Below are positions 51,186-60,604 of a stretch of DNA of 64,000 nt, in pieces. This DNA is from Ensifer sesbaniae. Lineage in GTDB: Bacteria; Pseudomonadota; Alphaproteobacteria; Rhizobiales; Rhizobiaceae. Under the pieces are notes generated by a model that had not been told where the DNA came from, did no database searches, and saw only the letters and a list, made by a program, of their open reading frames with translations. The position numbers were made by a program, and so were the translations under genes. The stretch is from positions 990,863-1,054,862 of the forward strand of contig NZ_JABEKU010000002.1 of the NCBI RefSeq assembly GCF_013283665.1. Reading direction: 5' to 3'. Numbering within the stretch: position 1 is the first letter of the stretch; each line of letters opens with the position of its first letter.

Positions 51186-52718
51186 ATGCAAGACTTTCTC
51201 GAATTCCGATCCATCTCCAAAGGCTATCCCGGCGTCCAGGCGCTGTCGGACGTCTCGTTTACCGTGCGCAAGGGCGCCGTTCACGGTCTCATGGGCGAGA
51301 ACGGCGCGGGCAAGTCGACGCTCATCCGCCTGCTGTCCGGTGACCAGGCAGCCGACGAGGGTGAGATCCGTATTGAAGGCGAGGCGCAAGGCTATCGCTC
51401 CGTGCGCGATGCCTTTCGGGCCGGTGTCATCGTCATCCATCAGGAACTGCAGCTCGTTCCGGAACTGACGGTGGCCGAAAATCTCTGGCTCGGCCACTTC
51501 CCCGGCAAGGGCGGTGTCATCGATCGCCGCCAGTTGATCCGTGTCGTCGGCGAGAAGCTTACGGAAATCGGCATCGACGTCGATCCGTCCGCCAAGATTG
51601 CTTCGCTCTCGATCGGCGAACGCCAGATGGTCGAGATCGCCAAGGCGGTCATGCTCGATGCACGCGTCATTGCGCTCGACGAGCCGACATCGTCGCTGTC
51701 CTCGCGAGAAAGCGAAATCCTCTTTGCGCTCATCGAACGCCTGCGCTCGAACGGCACCGTGATCCTCTACGTATCCCACCGCCTCGATGAGATTTTCCGC
51801 CTCTGCGACAGCCTGACGGTATTGCGCGACGGCAAGCTTGCCGCCCACCATCCTGACATTTCCAAGGTGACGCGCGACCAGATCATCGCCGAGATGGTCG
51901 GGCGCGAGATCGCCGACATCTGGGGCTGGCGGGGTCGCGATCTCGGACCCGAGCGCCTGCGCGTCGAGGCGATCGCTGGGCCGAAACTGAAAACGCCTTT
52001 AAGCTTCTCCGTCCGGCGCGGCGAAATCCTCGGCTTCTTCGGCCTGATCGGTGCCGGCCGCAGCGAAATGGCACGGCTCGTCTACGGCGCGGACACGCGC
52101 TACCAGGGAACGGTCGTGATCGACGGTGCGAAGGTGCCGGCCGACAGCCCGCCGCAATCGATCCGCGCCGGCATGGTGCTGTGCCCGGAGGACCGCAAGT
52201 TCGACGGCATCGTCCAGGGGCGCAGCATCGAGGAGAACATGGCGATCTCGTCGCGCCGGCACTTTTCGCTTTTCGGCGTCCTCGATCTCAAGAAGGAAGC
52301 GGAGCTTGCCGACCGCTTCATCGCCAAGCTTCGGATACGCACGCCCTCGCGCAAGCAGGACATCATCAACCTCTCCGGTGGCAACCAGCAGAAGGTCATC
52401 CTCGGCCGCTGGCTTTCCGAACAGGGCGTGAAGGTGCTCGTGATCGACGAGCCGACGCGCGGCATCGACGTGGGCGCCAAGTCGGAGATCTATGAAATCC
52501 TCTACGATCTCGCCGCGGAAGGCATGGCGATCGTCGTCATCTCCAGCGAGCTGCCGGAGGTGATGGGCATCACCGACCGCATCCTCGTCATGTGCCAGGG
52601 CCGGATCGCGGCCGAGATCGCGCGCGCCGATTTCGACGAACGCCGCATCCTCGCCGCCGCCCTTCCCGATGTGGCAAACGCCAGCGAACTTCCAACCGAG
52701 CAGGTTCAGCCGTCATGA
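51186..52718 (+). CDS. sugar ABC transporter ATP-binding protein, AraG family
   Basis: A 510-residue tandem ATPase of the CUT2 type. The first domain has Walker A GENGAGKST, signature LSIGERQMVEIAKAV and Walker B VIALDEPTSSLS. The second has the degenerate loop GLIGAGRSE, signature LSGGNQQKVILGRWL and VLVIDEPTRGIDVGAKSEI. This asymmetry is normal for AraG/RbsA proteins. It follows araF after a structured repeat and overlaps the permease by ATGA. It drives uptake by the AraF-AraH system. Confidence 0.92.
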   Translation: MQDFLEFRSISKGYPGVQALSDVSFTVRKGAVHGLMGENGAGKSTLIRLLSGDQAADEGEIRIEGEAQGYRSVRDAFRAGVIVIHQELQLVPELTVAENLWLGHFPGKGGVIDRRQLIRVVGEKLTEIGIDVDPSAKIASLSIGERQMVEIAKAVMLDARVIALDEPTSSLSSRESEILFALIERLRSNGTVILYVSHRLDEIFRLCDSLTVLRDGKLAAHHPDISKVTRDQIIAEMVGREIADIWGWRGRDLGPERLRVEAIAGPKLKTPLSFSVRRGEILGFFGLIGAGRSEMARLVYGADTRYQGTVVIDGAKVPADSPPQSIRAGMVLCPEDRKFDGIVQGRSIEENMAISSRRHFSLFGVLDLKKEAELADRFIAKLRIRTPSRKQDIINLSGGNQQKVILGRWLSEQGVKVLVIDEPTRGIDVGAKSEIYEILYDLAAEGMAIVVISSELPEVMGITDRILVMCQGRIAAEIARADFDERRILAAALPDVANASELPTEQVQPS

Positions 52719-53665
52719 CTTCACTGAAAAAACTTCTTCTCGGCGAACAGGGTCTCGTCGTCATCTTCGCCGTCGCCTTCGCCATCGTGGCGCTGACGGT
52801 TCCGAACTTCCTGACGGAGCGCAACATGCTCGGTCTCCTGCAGTCGGTCGTCACCATCGGCATCGTCGCCTGTACGATGATGTTCTGCCTCGCCTCGCGT
52901 GACTTCGATCTTTCGGTCGGCTCCACCGTTGCCTTTTCCGGCATGGCCGCCGTCATGGCTTCGAACGCTTCGGGCTCGATTCTCGTCGGCCTCATCGCGG
53001 CGCTGATCTGCGGTGGCATCGTCGGCCTCGTCAATGGCGTGGTGATTGCGCACTTCCGCATCAACGCGCTGATCACGACGCTTGCCACCATGCAGATCGT
53101 GCGCGGCTTCGCACTGATCGCCTCCGACGGTCGCGCCGTTGGCATCAACGATCCGGGGTTCTACCAGCTGGCGCTGTCGAAGTTCCTCGGCATCCCGACG
53201 CCGATCTGGGTGATGGGCGTCTTCTTCGTCGTCTTCGGCTTCGTGCTCAACCGCACCGTCTTCGGCAAGAACACACTGGCGATCGGCGGCAATCCCGAAG
53301 CCTCGCGCCTTGCCGGCGTCAACGTCTCCAACATGCGCATCTGGATCTTTGCGCTGCAGGGTCTTGTCTGCGCCGTTGCCGGCGTTCTCCTTGCCTCACG
53401 CATCACCTCGGGCCAGCCGAATGCGGCGACGGGCCTCGAGCTCTCGGTCATTTCGGCCTGCGTGCTCGGCGGCGTCTCGCTTGCCGGCGGCCGTGCGGCA
53501 ATGACCGGCGTGATCGTCGGCGTTCTCATCATGGGCATCGCCGAGAACGTCATGAACCTGCTCAACATCCAGGCCTTCTACCAGTATGTCGTACGCGGAC
53601 TGATCCTTCTGCTGGCCGTGCTGCTCGACAATCTGCGCTCGGCCGCCGCCGGCCGGCGCGGCTAA
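52715..53665 (+). CDS. sugar ABC transporter permease, AraH family
   Basis: A 316-residue CUT2 permease with about ten helices. Typical blocks are FLTERNMLGLLQSVVTIGIVAC, RDFDLSVGSTVAFSGM, and the coupling region GKNTLAIGGNPEASRLAGVNV. It forms a homodimer on the AraG ATPase. It is coupled to araG by ATGA and is followed after three bases by an aldose 1-epimerase gene, so the operon is araFGH plus mutarotase. Confidence 0.92.
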   Translation: MTSLKKLLLGEQGLVVIFAVAFAIVALTVPNFLTERNMLGLLQSVVTIGIVACTMMFCLASRDFDLSVGSTVAFSGMAAVMASNASGSILVGLIAALICGGIVGLVNGVVIAHFRINALITTLATMQIVRGFALIASDGRAVGINDPGFYQLALSKFLGIPTPIWVMGVFFVVFGFVLNRTVFGKNTLAIGGNPEASRLAGVNVSNMRIWIFALQGLVCAVAGVLLASRITSGQPNAATGLELSVISACVLGGVSLAGGRAAMTGVIVGVLIMGIAENVMNLLNIQAFYQYVVRGLILLLAVLLDNLRSAAAGRRG

Positions 53666-53668
53666 CGC

Positions 53669-54562
53669 ATGGCGGAAGACACCGTCCTTCTCGAGAATGA
53701 CGACGGGCTCACCGTCGAAGTGAGCCCGCTCGGCGGCGCCCTCCTCGCCGTCCGCTGGCGTGGCACGCCGGTGCTCGCGCCGACGCCAGCTCCGGGTCTC
53801 GCCTCGAAGGTGCTCGGCGCCGAAGCGTGCTTCCCACTCGTGCCCTTCGGCAACCGCATTAAGGACAATGGCTTCCACTTCGAAGGCCACGATTACACTC
53901 TGACGCCCAACACGTCCGATGCGCTGGTTCTGCACGGCGATGCCTGGCTTCAGCGCTGGTCGATCCTTCGCCGGGACGGACATTCGCTTGCGCTGCACTA
54001 CCGGCAGGAGGCAAGCGCCGTCACGCCCTTCGCCTATGAAGCGGTGCAGACGATAACGATCGATGGTGCGAAGCTGACCCTTTCGCTCGCCATCACCAAC
54101 CGCGCCGCGCGGGCGCTCCCCTACGGACTGGGCCTTCATCCCTATTTTCCGCGCCGGCGGGGAATGCGCCTCTTTGCCCACGCCGACCGCTATTGGACGG
54201 AACGGGAGAACCACCTGCCGGGCGCAATGCAGCCAGTTCCGCAAGATTTGAACTTCACGGCCGGTGCGCCGCTACCACCGGGCTGGCTGAACAATGTCTT
54301 CGAGGGCTGGGACGGCAAGATGCGCATCGAGTGGCCGGAAACCGGCCTTGCGCTTTCGCTGGATGCGGACGAGACCTTTCGCTTCTTCGTCCTCTATTCG
54401 CCCTCCATCGATGCCGACTTCTTCTGCTTCGAGCCGATGAGCCACCGACCGAACGCCCACCACCAGCCCGAAAACGGCGGTCTCGTCAGACTGGCGCTGG
54501 GAGAAGTCTTGAACGGCACCGTCACATTGCGGGTCGATCAACTGGCACCGTCAACGACCTAG
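53669..54562 (+). CDS. aldose 1-epimerase (mutarotase)
   Basis: A 297-residue galactose-mutarotase-like protein: the block FPLVPFGNRIKDNGFHFEG, His in LVLHGDAWLQRW, the catalytic His in GLGLHPYF, and the Glu-bearing HRPNAHHQPENGG near the C-terminus. It interconverts alpha and beta anomers of galactose or arabinose, supplying the anomer that a sugar 1-dehydrogenase oxidises. It is the last gene of the araFGH operon. Its length is a little short of E. coli GalM, as is usual for the proteobacterial YeaD/GalM-like group. Confidence 0.88.
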   Translation: MAEDTVLLENDDGLTVEVSPLGGALLAVRWRGTPVLAPTPAPGLASKVLGAEACFPLVPFGNRIKDNGFHFEGHDYTLTPNTSDALVLHGDAWLQRWSILRRDGHSLALHYRQEASAVTPFAYEAVQTITIDGAKLTLSLAITNRAARALPYGLGLHPYFPRRRGMRLFAHADRYWTERENHLPGAMQPVPQDLNFTAGAPLPPGWLNNVFEGWDGKMRIEWPETGLALSLDADETFRFFVLYSPSIDADFFCFEPMSHRPNAHHQPENGGLVRLALGEVLNGTVTLRVDQLAPSTT

Positions 54563-54614
54563 CTATGCCTTCAGGAGGTTGGCCATCCGGTCCCGACCGG
54601 AAAACCTGAGGTTG

Positions 54615-56286
54615 TCAAAGCTTCAGTGATTCACGGAGAACCGGAGGAACAGGCCGATCAAAGGTGCGGCCGTGTATGCCGCTCTTCGGATGCGCCTGCG
54701 GTAGCTCTACGCGCCGTATCGTGCGCATCTTTGCGTGACGGGCAAGCACGATCTTGATGCCAATCAACAGGGGAGCGGCGAACAGGAAGAGCAGAGCGAC
54801 CGCGGCGAATGCAGCGTCGAAGGCGATCACGGTCGACTGCCCTGTCACCATACGACCGACTAAAGTTCGTCGCTGCCCGGCCGGCTGCGACCGGATCCAG
54901 CCCTTTCGCCGTAAGCATGGCCGTGGTGGCCGCCAGCCGCTCGAGGACAGCGGCTCCGCCGGTGGTGACGTTCGCGCCGAGCACCGCGACATTCGCGACC
55001 ACATTGTGATCGATCATCGTCTGGAGTGCCGCAACACCCATGAGGCCTCCAAGCTGGCGGCCCGTGTTGAAGAGGCCGATACCGGCAGCGAGTTTTCGGC
55101 GGTCGAGGTCGCTGAAAGCGATCAAGGTGATCGACAGAAACAGAAAGCCAAGCCCAAGACCGCGCAACAGGACCGCAGCCATCATGTCATCCGCGCCGCT
55201 TTCGCTGGTCGACCCGGACAGCATCCACATGGCCGCCATGATCATCAGAATACCAAAGGGAACGGTCGCGAATGGAGGGATGCGGCGAACCTGGATGAGA
55301 AAGGCGGCAACAAGCAGGGCGCCGGCGAAAAGCATACCGCTCGGCAACAGGAGCTGACCCGCATCTGTCGGCGTGAACGCGAGAACCGATATGGCAAATG
55401 ACGGGATCAGGAATGCGCTCCCGAACAATGCGGCGCCGGCAACGAAACTGACGATGAAGGCGAAGGAAAAATCGCTCGATCCGAACAGGGTGAAATCGAG
55501 CAGGCCGCGCCCCAGAACTTGCTGACCAAGAAAGGCCAGCAGCGCCGCAATGCCGATCGCCGTCAGCCAAAAAATGCGAGGCTCCTCAAGCCAGTCCCAT
55601 CGGCTACCCTGGCTAAGGACATAGGTGCTGCAGGAAAGCGTGATGGAAAGCAGCACGAAGCCGATCCAGTCGAACGGCCGGTGCGTGGTTTTAGCTCCCA
55701 CCCGATCGCCCGCGGTCAGGAGGAGCCCTGCCGCCGCAAGCGACAAGGGGACATTGCCGAAGAAGATCCAGGTCCAGGAATGGTTGTCCACCAGCCAGCC
55801 CTGAAGCGCCGGCGCGACCGTCGCGGGAGCAACCACGGCTCCGATGGCAAACAGGGCCTGCAGGAGCGGCTGGCGGGATCGCGGATAGGCAAGAAAGATG
55901 ACCGTCTGTCCGGCGACCAGAAGGACGCCGCCGGCGAAACCCTGAACTACTCTGAGAGCGACCAGGAGCTCCAGCCAAACGGTAGCTGCTGCGATGCAGC
56001 AGGCTAGGCCCATGGCCAGCGTCGAGACGATGATGAGGCTCACCGGTCGCACTTGGCTGAGCAGCCAAGGCGCCACCATGAAGCCGACGAGCTTGAGCGT
56101 AGTGTAGCCGATATCAAGCCAGGCGAATTCGTCTGAAGTGGCATGGATGTCGCCAATGATGTCGCTTCGCCCGAGCGAGAGGACGGTGCTGGCGACCGCC
56201 TCCGTCAGCGCGGCCAGCACAACGCCCGTCAAGAGAAGCACGCCTGCGGCCGATGCATCGCGGTTTGATATCGCAGCGGCGGTCAC
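54615..56286 (-). pseudogene. EmrB-like DHA2 drug efflux transporter with a frameshift near its C-terminus
   Basis: A 14-helix MFS protein of the DHA2 (EmrB) group: TEAVASTVLSLGRSDIIGDIH at the start, LRVVQGFAGGVLLVAGQTVIFLAY, and GIGLFNTGRQLGGLMGVA. After AAGRAAT the reading frame changes to an Arg-rich nonsense tail ending at 54658. In the next frame the normal end continues (VTGQSTVIAFDAAFAAVALLFLFAAPLL), ending at 54615. One extra base in about 54862-54870 explains this. The last helix would be lost, so the gene is probably inactive unless this is a sequencing error. It overlaps the emrA-like stop by ATGA. Confidence 0.8.
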
Positions 56287-57377
56287 GACCCGCTCTCCAG
56301 ATCAACCTCGACACGGGCCGACAGGCCAGGCACGAGCCGGCCGGGCAACGGATTGCCCATGAACCGGATTTTGACCGGTACGCGCTGGACGACGCGGACA
56401 AAATTCCCCGTCGCGTTATCCGCCGGGAGCAGGCTGAAAGCGGATCCGCTGCCAGGGGCGAAACTGTCGACCGTGCCTTGAAGGCGCTCGTTCGGGTAAC
56501 CGTCGACGGTGATGTGAACGCGCTGTCCCGGTCGGATTTCTTCGAGCTGCGTTTCCTTGAAGTTTGCTACGATCCAGACATCATCGATCGGGACGATGTC
56601 GAGCAAGGCGTTGCCAGGCGCCACGAACCGTCCGACGCGAACCTGGCGATTGCCGATAACGCCATCGACCGGCGCACGGACGACTGTGCTGTCGAGGTCG
56701 ATCTGGGCGAGATCCCGGGCCGCCCTCGCCTGGGCCACGGCGGCGACGGCCGCTTCGCGCTGGGCGGCGAGAACGGCGGTGCGCTGCCGCTGCGCCTCGA
56801 CCGTCGCGGAAGCCGCCGAAACGCTCGCCTCCGCTCGCGATCGCGCCGCTTCGCTTTCATCGACATGAGCCTGACTGATGGTGTTGCTGCGAATGAGTTC
56901 GCGCCGACGCTCGTAGGCTTTCGCCGCCAGATTCATCTCAGCTACCGCCGAGCGCTTCTGCGCTTCTGCCTGCCGGATGAGGACGTGCTGAAGCTCGGTC
57001 TCGGCATCGACGTTGACGAGCCGCGCCTCGGCCGCGTGCACATTGGCAACAGCCTGTGCAAATCGCGCCCGATAGTCCCTGTCATCGATCCGGAAGAGGA
57101 TGTTACCCCTTCGCACAGCCTGATTGTCCCCAACATCTAAGGCCGTGACATATCCGGAGACCTTCGGTGCGAGCGACGTCACGTCCCCTCGGACATAGGC
57201 GTTGTCGGTCGTCGCCGCTCCGTGCGAACGGCTCCAGGCCCACCCGCCGGCCACAGCAACAACGGCGCCGAGGCAGAGCATCAGGCCGGCGAGCTTTTTC
57301 TTGTTGGGCCGCGCGAGGGGAGCGGTCGCAGTGTCTTCGCCGGTGGCCATGGCAACCTTCTCCTCGAACGTGTCCAT
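56283..57377 (-). CDS. EmrA-like HlyD-family membrane fusion protein
   Basis: A 364-residue periplasmic adaptor: one N-terminal membrane helix (KKLAGLMLCLGAVVAVAGGWAW), the first lipoyl half DNAYVRGDVTSLAPKVSGYV, a long Ala/Arg/Glu-rich coiled coil (about 90-215), and the second lipoyl half VVRAPVDGVIGNRQVRVGRFV, then NFKETQLEEIRPGQ. This is the EmrA pattern. With the EmrB-like protein next in the operon it would form an efflux channel with an outer-membrane TolC protein, which is not encoded here. Confidence 0.9.
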   Translation of the reverse strand: MDTFEEKVAMATGEDTATAPLARPNKKKLAGLMLCLGAVVAVAGGWAWSRSHGAATTDNAYVRGDVTSLAPKVSGYVTALDVGDNQAVRRGNILFRIDDRDYRARFAQAVANVHAAEARLVNVDAETELQHVLIRQAEAQKRSAVAEMNLAAKAYERRRELIRSNTISQAHVDESEAARSRAEASVSAASATVEAQRQRTAVLAAQREAAVAAVAQARAARDLAQIDLDSTVVRAPVDGVIGNRQVRVGRFVAPGNALLDIVPIDDVWIVANFKETQLEEIRPGQRVHITVDGYPNERLQGTVDSFAPGSGSAFSLLPADNATGNFVRVVQRVPVKIRFMGNPLPGRLVPGLSARVEVDLESGS

Positions 57378-57424
57378 CGTCTTCGTTTCCTATTGATGTC
57401 GGGCAAGGCCAAAAGCCTGTCAGT

Positions 57425-57838
57425 TCATTCACCGATCGGCGTTGTCAGTTCCGTTTCGCCGGTGTCGACAACAAATACCGCGAGCAGTCGTGCGGGCTCC
57501 GTCTCGCTGCCGTTCGCGCTGACGCCGTGGCGGGAGCCCGGCTCTTCGTAGAAGTTTTCGCCGACTCCATAGACCTTTTCCGGCACGCCGTTGACGCTGC
57601 TGCGGATCGAGCCCTCAAGCACGGTCGCATATATGAAAGCGGACTTTGGATGGGTGTGCGCGGGCGATCCACCGCCTGGGCCATATTCGACGAGCACGCC
57701 CTTCATGCTCTTGCCGGGAACATTCGGAATAGGACGATCGAAGACGACCGTCACCTTGCCGGCAGGCCGGTCGGCAGCCGACGCTTGGGCGATCGAGAGG
57801 ACGATTATGGCCGAAGCCGAGAGAAAACGGGCAAGCAT
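57425..57838 (-). CDS. exported cupin-domain protein
   Basis: A 137-residue protein with a signal peptide (FLSASAIIVLSIAQASA) and a single cupin barrel. The metal-binding first motif is seen as GGGSPAHTHPKSAFIYATVLEG and the second as YEEPGSRHGVSAN. Exported small cupins of this kind occur next to efflux and redox genes; the ligand is unknown. It lies 47 bases ahead of the EmrA-like gene on the same strand and could be cotranscribed with it and with the NmrA-like gene before it. Confidence 0.87.
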   Translation of the reverse strand: MLARFLSASAIIVLSIAQASAADRPAGKVTVVFDRPIPNVPGKSMKGVLVEYGPGGGSPAHTHPKSAFIYATVLEGSIRSSVNGVPEKVYGVGENFYEEPGSRHGVSANGSETEPARLLAVFVVDTGETELTTPIGE

Positions 57839-57899
57839 TGCACTTCTCCTTTTCCTTTGATGAGCCGAAGGCGGGCTTAAGAGGGTCGAGGCGCGCGTC

Positions 57900-58652
57900 T
57901 CAGCGTGCAGCGTTCTGGCCAAGCCAGTCATCGAAGTGGATCGCGCCGAGGCGCGGGTCCTTGCCGGGTGTCAGCGATTGGTCGTCGAGAACGGCACCGA
58001 AGTAACGCGCGCGAACGTCCGGTACGACATTGCGCCCATCCTGAGTCGCCCGCAGGAAGCGTCTGACAACTTCGTCGAGCGGTATGGCGTCTGGTCCGGC
58101 GACTTCGATCGTTGCATTAAGCGGCGGCGCGAGCGCGACGTCGGCAAGCGCGGCGGCGACGTCGTCCGAGGCGATCGGCTGAAACAGCGCTGGTGACAGG
58201 CGAACCTCATTGCCGACGGTCGCCGATTGGGCGATGCCGCCAACGAACTCGAAGAACTGCGTTGCGCGCAGGATGGTATAGGGAATGCCGGACGCCTTGA
58301 TGAGAGTTTCCTGCGCAACCTTGGCGCGAAAATAGCCGTTTTCGGGAAGACGCTCACTGCCGACGATCGAGAGCGCGACGTGATGGCGCACGCCGGCCGC
58401 GGCTTCGGCCGCAAGCAGGTTGCGACCGGACGTTTCGAAGAAGTCGAGGACTGCCTGGTCTTCCCAGACCGGCGCATTGGCGACGTCGACGACGATCTGC
58501 GCGCCGTCCATCGCTTCGGCCAGACCTTCGCGGGTGATGGTGTTGACGCCCGTATTGGGGGCAGCCGCGAGCACGTCATGGCCCAGTTCGCGAAGGTTCT
58601 TCACAAGTTTCGACCCGATGAGGCCCGTGCCTCCGACGACAACGATCTTCAT
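57900..58652 (-). CDS. NmrA-like NAD(P)-binding protein
   Basis: A 250-residue atypical short-chain-dehydrogenase-fold protein: VVVGGTGLIGSKLVKNLRELG is the dinucleotide loop, then VVDVANAPVWED and RAKVAQETLIKASGIPYTILRATQFFEF, typical of the NmrA/SDR_a5 group that senses or reduces with NAD(P)H. A YxxxK pair is replaced by FRAK, so classic SDR catalysis is doubtful. The start at 58652 begins directly with the nucleotide fold; longer upstream extensions lack family features. It is divergent from a wHTH/TPR regulator that may control it. Confidence 0.85.
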   Translation of the reverse strand: MKIVVVGGTGLIGSKLVKNLRELGHDVLAAAPNTGVNTITREGLAEAMDGAQIVVDVANAPVWEDQAVLDFFETSGRNLLAAEAAAGVRHHVALSIVGSERLPENGYFRAKVAQETLIKASGIPYTILRATQFFEFVGGIAQSATVGNEVRLSPALFQPIASDDVAAALADVALAPPLNATIEVAGPDAIPLDEVVRRFLRATQDGRNVVPDVRARYFGAVLDDQSLTPGKDPRLGAIHFDDWLGQNAAR

Positions 58653-58829
58653 GAGCTCTCTCCAACTTTCCGACGCAACCACTGCAATCGATGGAGGAAA
58701 TATGGCAGCCAGGGTCCGGGAAGTCCCCCAACCGAGATTGAATTGTCCTTCAGGCGAGCTTGGTTTTTCGTCCAAAACGGCACTTGCCGGACCGGCATCA
58801 CAGCCGCGGACGGTGCACCCCGTTACACC

Positions 58830-58859
58830 CCGTGTTATCAATAGCCGTGTTATCAATAT
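58830..58859. repeat. two tandem 15-bp repeats upstream of the wHTH/TPR regulator
   Basis: CCGTGTTATCAATAG (58830-58844) and CCGTGTTATCAATAT (58845-58859) differ in the last base only. They lie in the divergent promoter region, 73 bp before the regulator ATG. They may be half-sites for an OmpR-like winged-helix protein, which typically binds direct repeats. Confidence 0.5.
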
Positions 58860-58931
58860 CAGACACGAACAGCCAATTGCCTCGGCCCAGAGCCATGGGC
58901 GCCTGGCCAGGGAACACCGATCTTGCAGTTC

Positions 58932-60509
58932 ATGTTTGGAGACTACGTGCTCGATCAGCAGCGCCGGGAATTGGCGCTGAAGGGTGAGATCGTGGCTATC
59001 GGTCCCCAGGTCTTCGACCTGCTCCTTTATCTCGTCACCAACTGCGACCGCGTCGTTAGCAAGGATGATCTGCTGGAGGCGGTGTGGGCCGGCCGGATTG
59101 TCTCTGACTCGACGATTACCAGCCATATCAACGCGGTCCGCCGGGCCATCGGCGACAATGGCGAGGAGCAGCGCCTGGTCCGCACGGTGGCGCGCAAGGG
59201 TTTCCGCTTCGTCGGCGCGATCACCATCGAAAAGTCAGGGGAGCCCGACGGGTCCGATACAGTTGGGCAAGCCGCCAGCAAACTGCGGGACGCGCCTGCG
59301 GTTCTTGTCCTTCCCGACAAGCCCTCCATTACCGTCCTGCCGTTCCAGAATCTGAGCGGCGATCCCGGGCAGGACTACTTTGCCGACGGGGTGGTGGAAG
59401 ACATCATTACGGCCCTGTCGCGGATCCGCTGGCTGTTCGTGATCGGCCGCAATTCGAGCTTTACCTACAAGGGCCGGGCGATCGATGTGACGGATGTCGG
59501 GCGGGAACTCGGCGTGCGTTACGTCTTGGAGGGAAGCGTCCGCAAGGCAGGCAGCAGGGTGCGCATCACCGGGCAGTTGATCGATGCCACGAGCGGAGCG
59601 CATCTCTGGGCGGAGCGCTTCGAAGGCATGCTCGACGACATCTTCGAACTCCAGGACCAGATCGCTCAAAGCGTCGTGGGGGCGATCTCGCCGCAACTCG
59701 AACGAGCAGAGATCGAGCGTGCGAAGCGTAAGCCGACCGAAAGTCTGGACGCTTACGATTACTACCTGCGCGGAATGGCGAAGCTGCACAGCGGCACCCA
59801 CGAGGCGATCGAGGCAGCGCTGCCTTTGTTCTACAAGGCAATCGAGCTCGATCCCGAGTTTGCCTCCGCCTATGCCGGAGCCGCCTGGTGCTATTTCTGG
59901 CGCAAGCTCAACGGCTGGATGGTCGATCGGGAAAAAGAGATCGACGAAGGCATGCGCCTGGCACGGCTGGCGGTGGAACTCGGGCGCGACGATGCGGTGG
60001 CGCTGACCAGAGGTGGCCATGCCATTGGCCATCTCGCCGGCGATCTCGACGGCGGCATCGCTCTCATCGATCGCGCGAGGCTGCTCAATCCCAACTTCGC
60101 CCCTGCCTGGTTTCTCGGTGGTTTCCTGCGAATCTTCCGCGGCGAGACGGAGGGCGCGATGGACAATCTTGCCCACGCCGTTCGCCTCAGCCCGCTGGAT
60201 CCGGAGATGTTTCGCATGCAGGCCGGGACCGCGCTCGCGCATTTCTGCGCCGGTCGGTTCGATTCCGCGGCCGTCTGGGCCGAGAAGGCGCTTGGAAACC
60301 TGCCGAGCTTGCTGGTTGCGGTTGCGCTGCTTGCGGCGAGCCAGGCGCTCGCCGGACGACAGGAAGAGGCCCGACAGGCCATGCAGCGACTGCGTTTGCT
60401 TGATCCGACTTTGAGAGTTTCTAACCTCAAGAACTGGCTTCCGATTCACAGGGCGGCAGACCTCGCGCGCTTCGCCGAGGGCCTGCGACTGGCGGGATTA
60501 CCGGAGTAG
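58932..60509 (+). CDS. winged-helix (CadC/OmpR-type) regulator with TolB-like and TPR regions
   Basis: A 525-residue protein. An OmpR-type winged helix is at the N-terminus (about 1-95: DYVLDQQRRELALKGE, LLEAVWAGRIVSDSTITSHINAVRRAIGD, RKGFRFVGA). Next comes the adenylate-cyclase-associated TolB-like region (about 130-260: ITVLPFQNLSGDPGQDYFADG, LGVRYVLEGSVRKAG), then TPR-like helices (270-520). There is no membrane helix, so sensing is cytosolic. This class is common in rhizobia and its signals are mostly unknown. The ATG 58932 is used; a TTG three codons earlier is possible. A terminator follows. Confidence 0.85.
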   Translation: MFGDYVLDQQRRELALKGEIVAIGPQVFDLLLYLVTNCDRVVSKDDLLEAVWAGRIVSDSTITSHINAVRRAIGDNGEEQRLVRTVARKGFRFVGAITIEKSGEPDGSDTVGQAASKLRDAPAVLVLPDKPSITVLPFQNLSGDPGQDYFADGVVEDIITALSRIRWLFVIGRNSSFTYKGRAIDVTDVGRELGVRYVLEGSVRKAGSRVRITGQLIDATSGAHLWAERFEGMLDDIFELQDQIAQSVVGAISPQLERAEIERAKRKPTESLDAYDYYLRGMAKLHSGTHEAIEAALPLFYKAIELDPEFASAYAGAAWCYFWRKLNGWMVDREKEIDEGMRLARLAVELGRDDAVALTRGGHAIGHLAGDLDGGIALIDRARLLNPNFAPAWFLGGFLRIFRGETEGAMDNLAHAVRLSPLDPEMFRMQAGTALAHFCAGRFDSAAVWAEKALGNLPSLLVAVALLAASQALAGRQEEARQAMQRLRLLDPTLRVSNLKNWLPIHRAADLARFAEGLRLAGLPE

Positions 60510-60572
60510 CGACACGAGCGCGTCATCCTGCTTCCGACCGTCAGTGCATCATCGAGGACTGTCTGCGATGCC

Positions 60573-60604
60573 GAGCGCCTGTCTGCGAAGACAGCGCTCT
60601 TTCT
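60573..60604 (+). terminator. Rho-independent terminator of the wHTH/TPR regulator
   Basis: GAGCGcCTGTCT (60573-60584) pairs with AGACAGCGCTC (60589-60599) around a GCGA tetraloop with one bulged C, followed by TTTCT. It lies 64 bases after the stop codon and just touches the convergent gene end. Confidence 0.6.
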
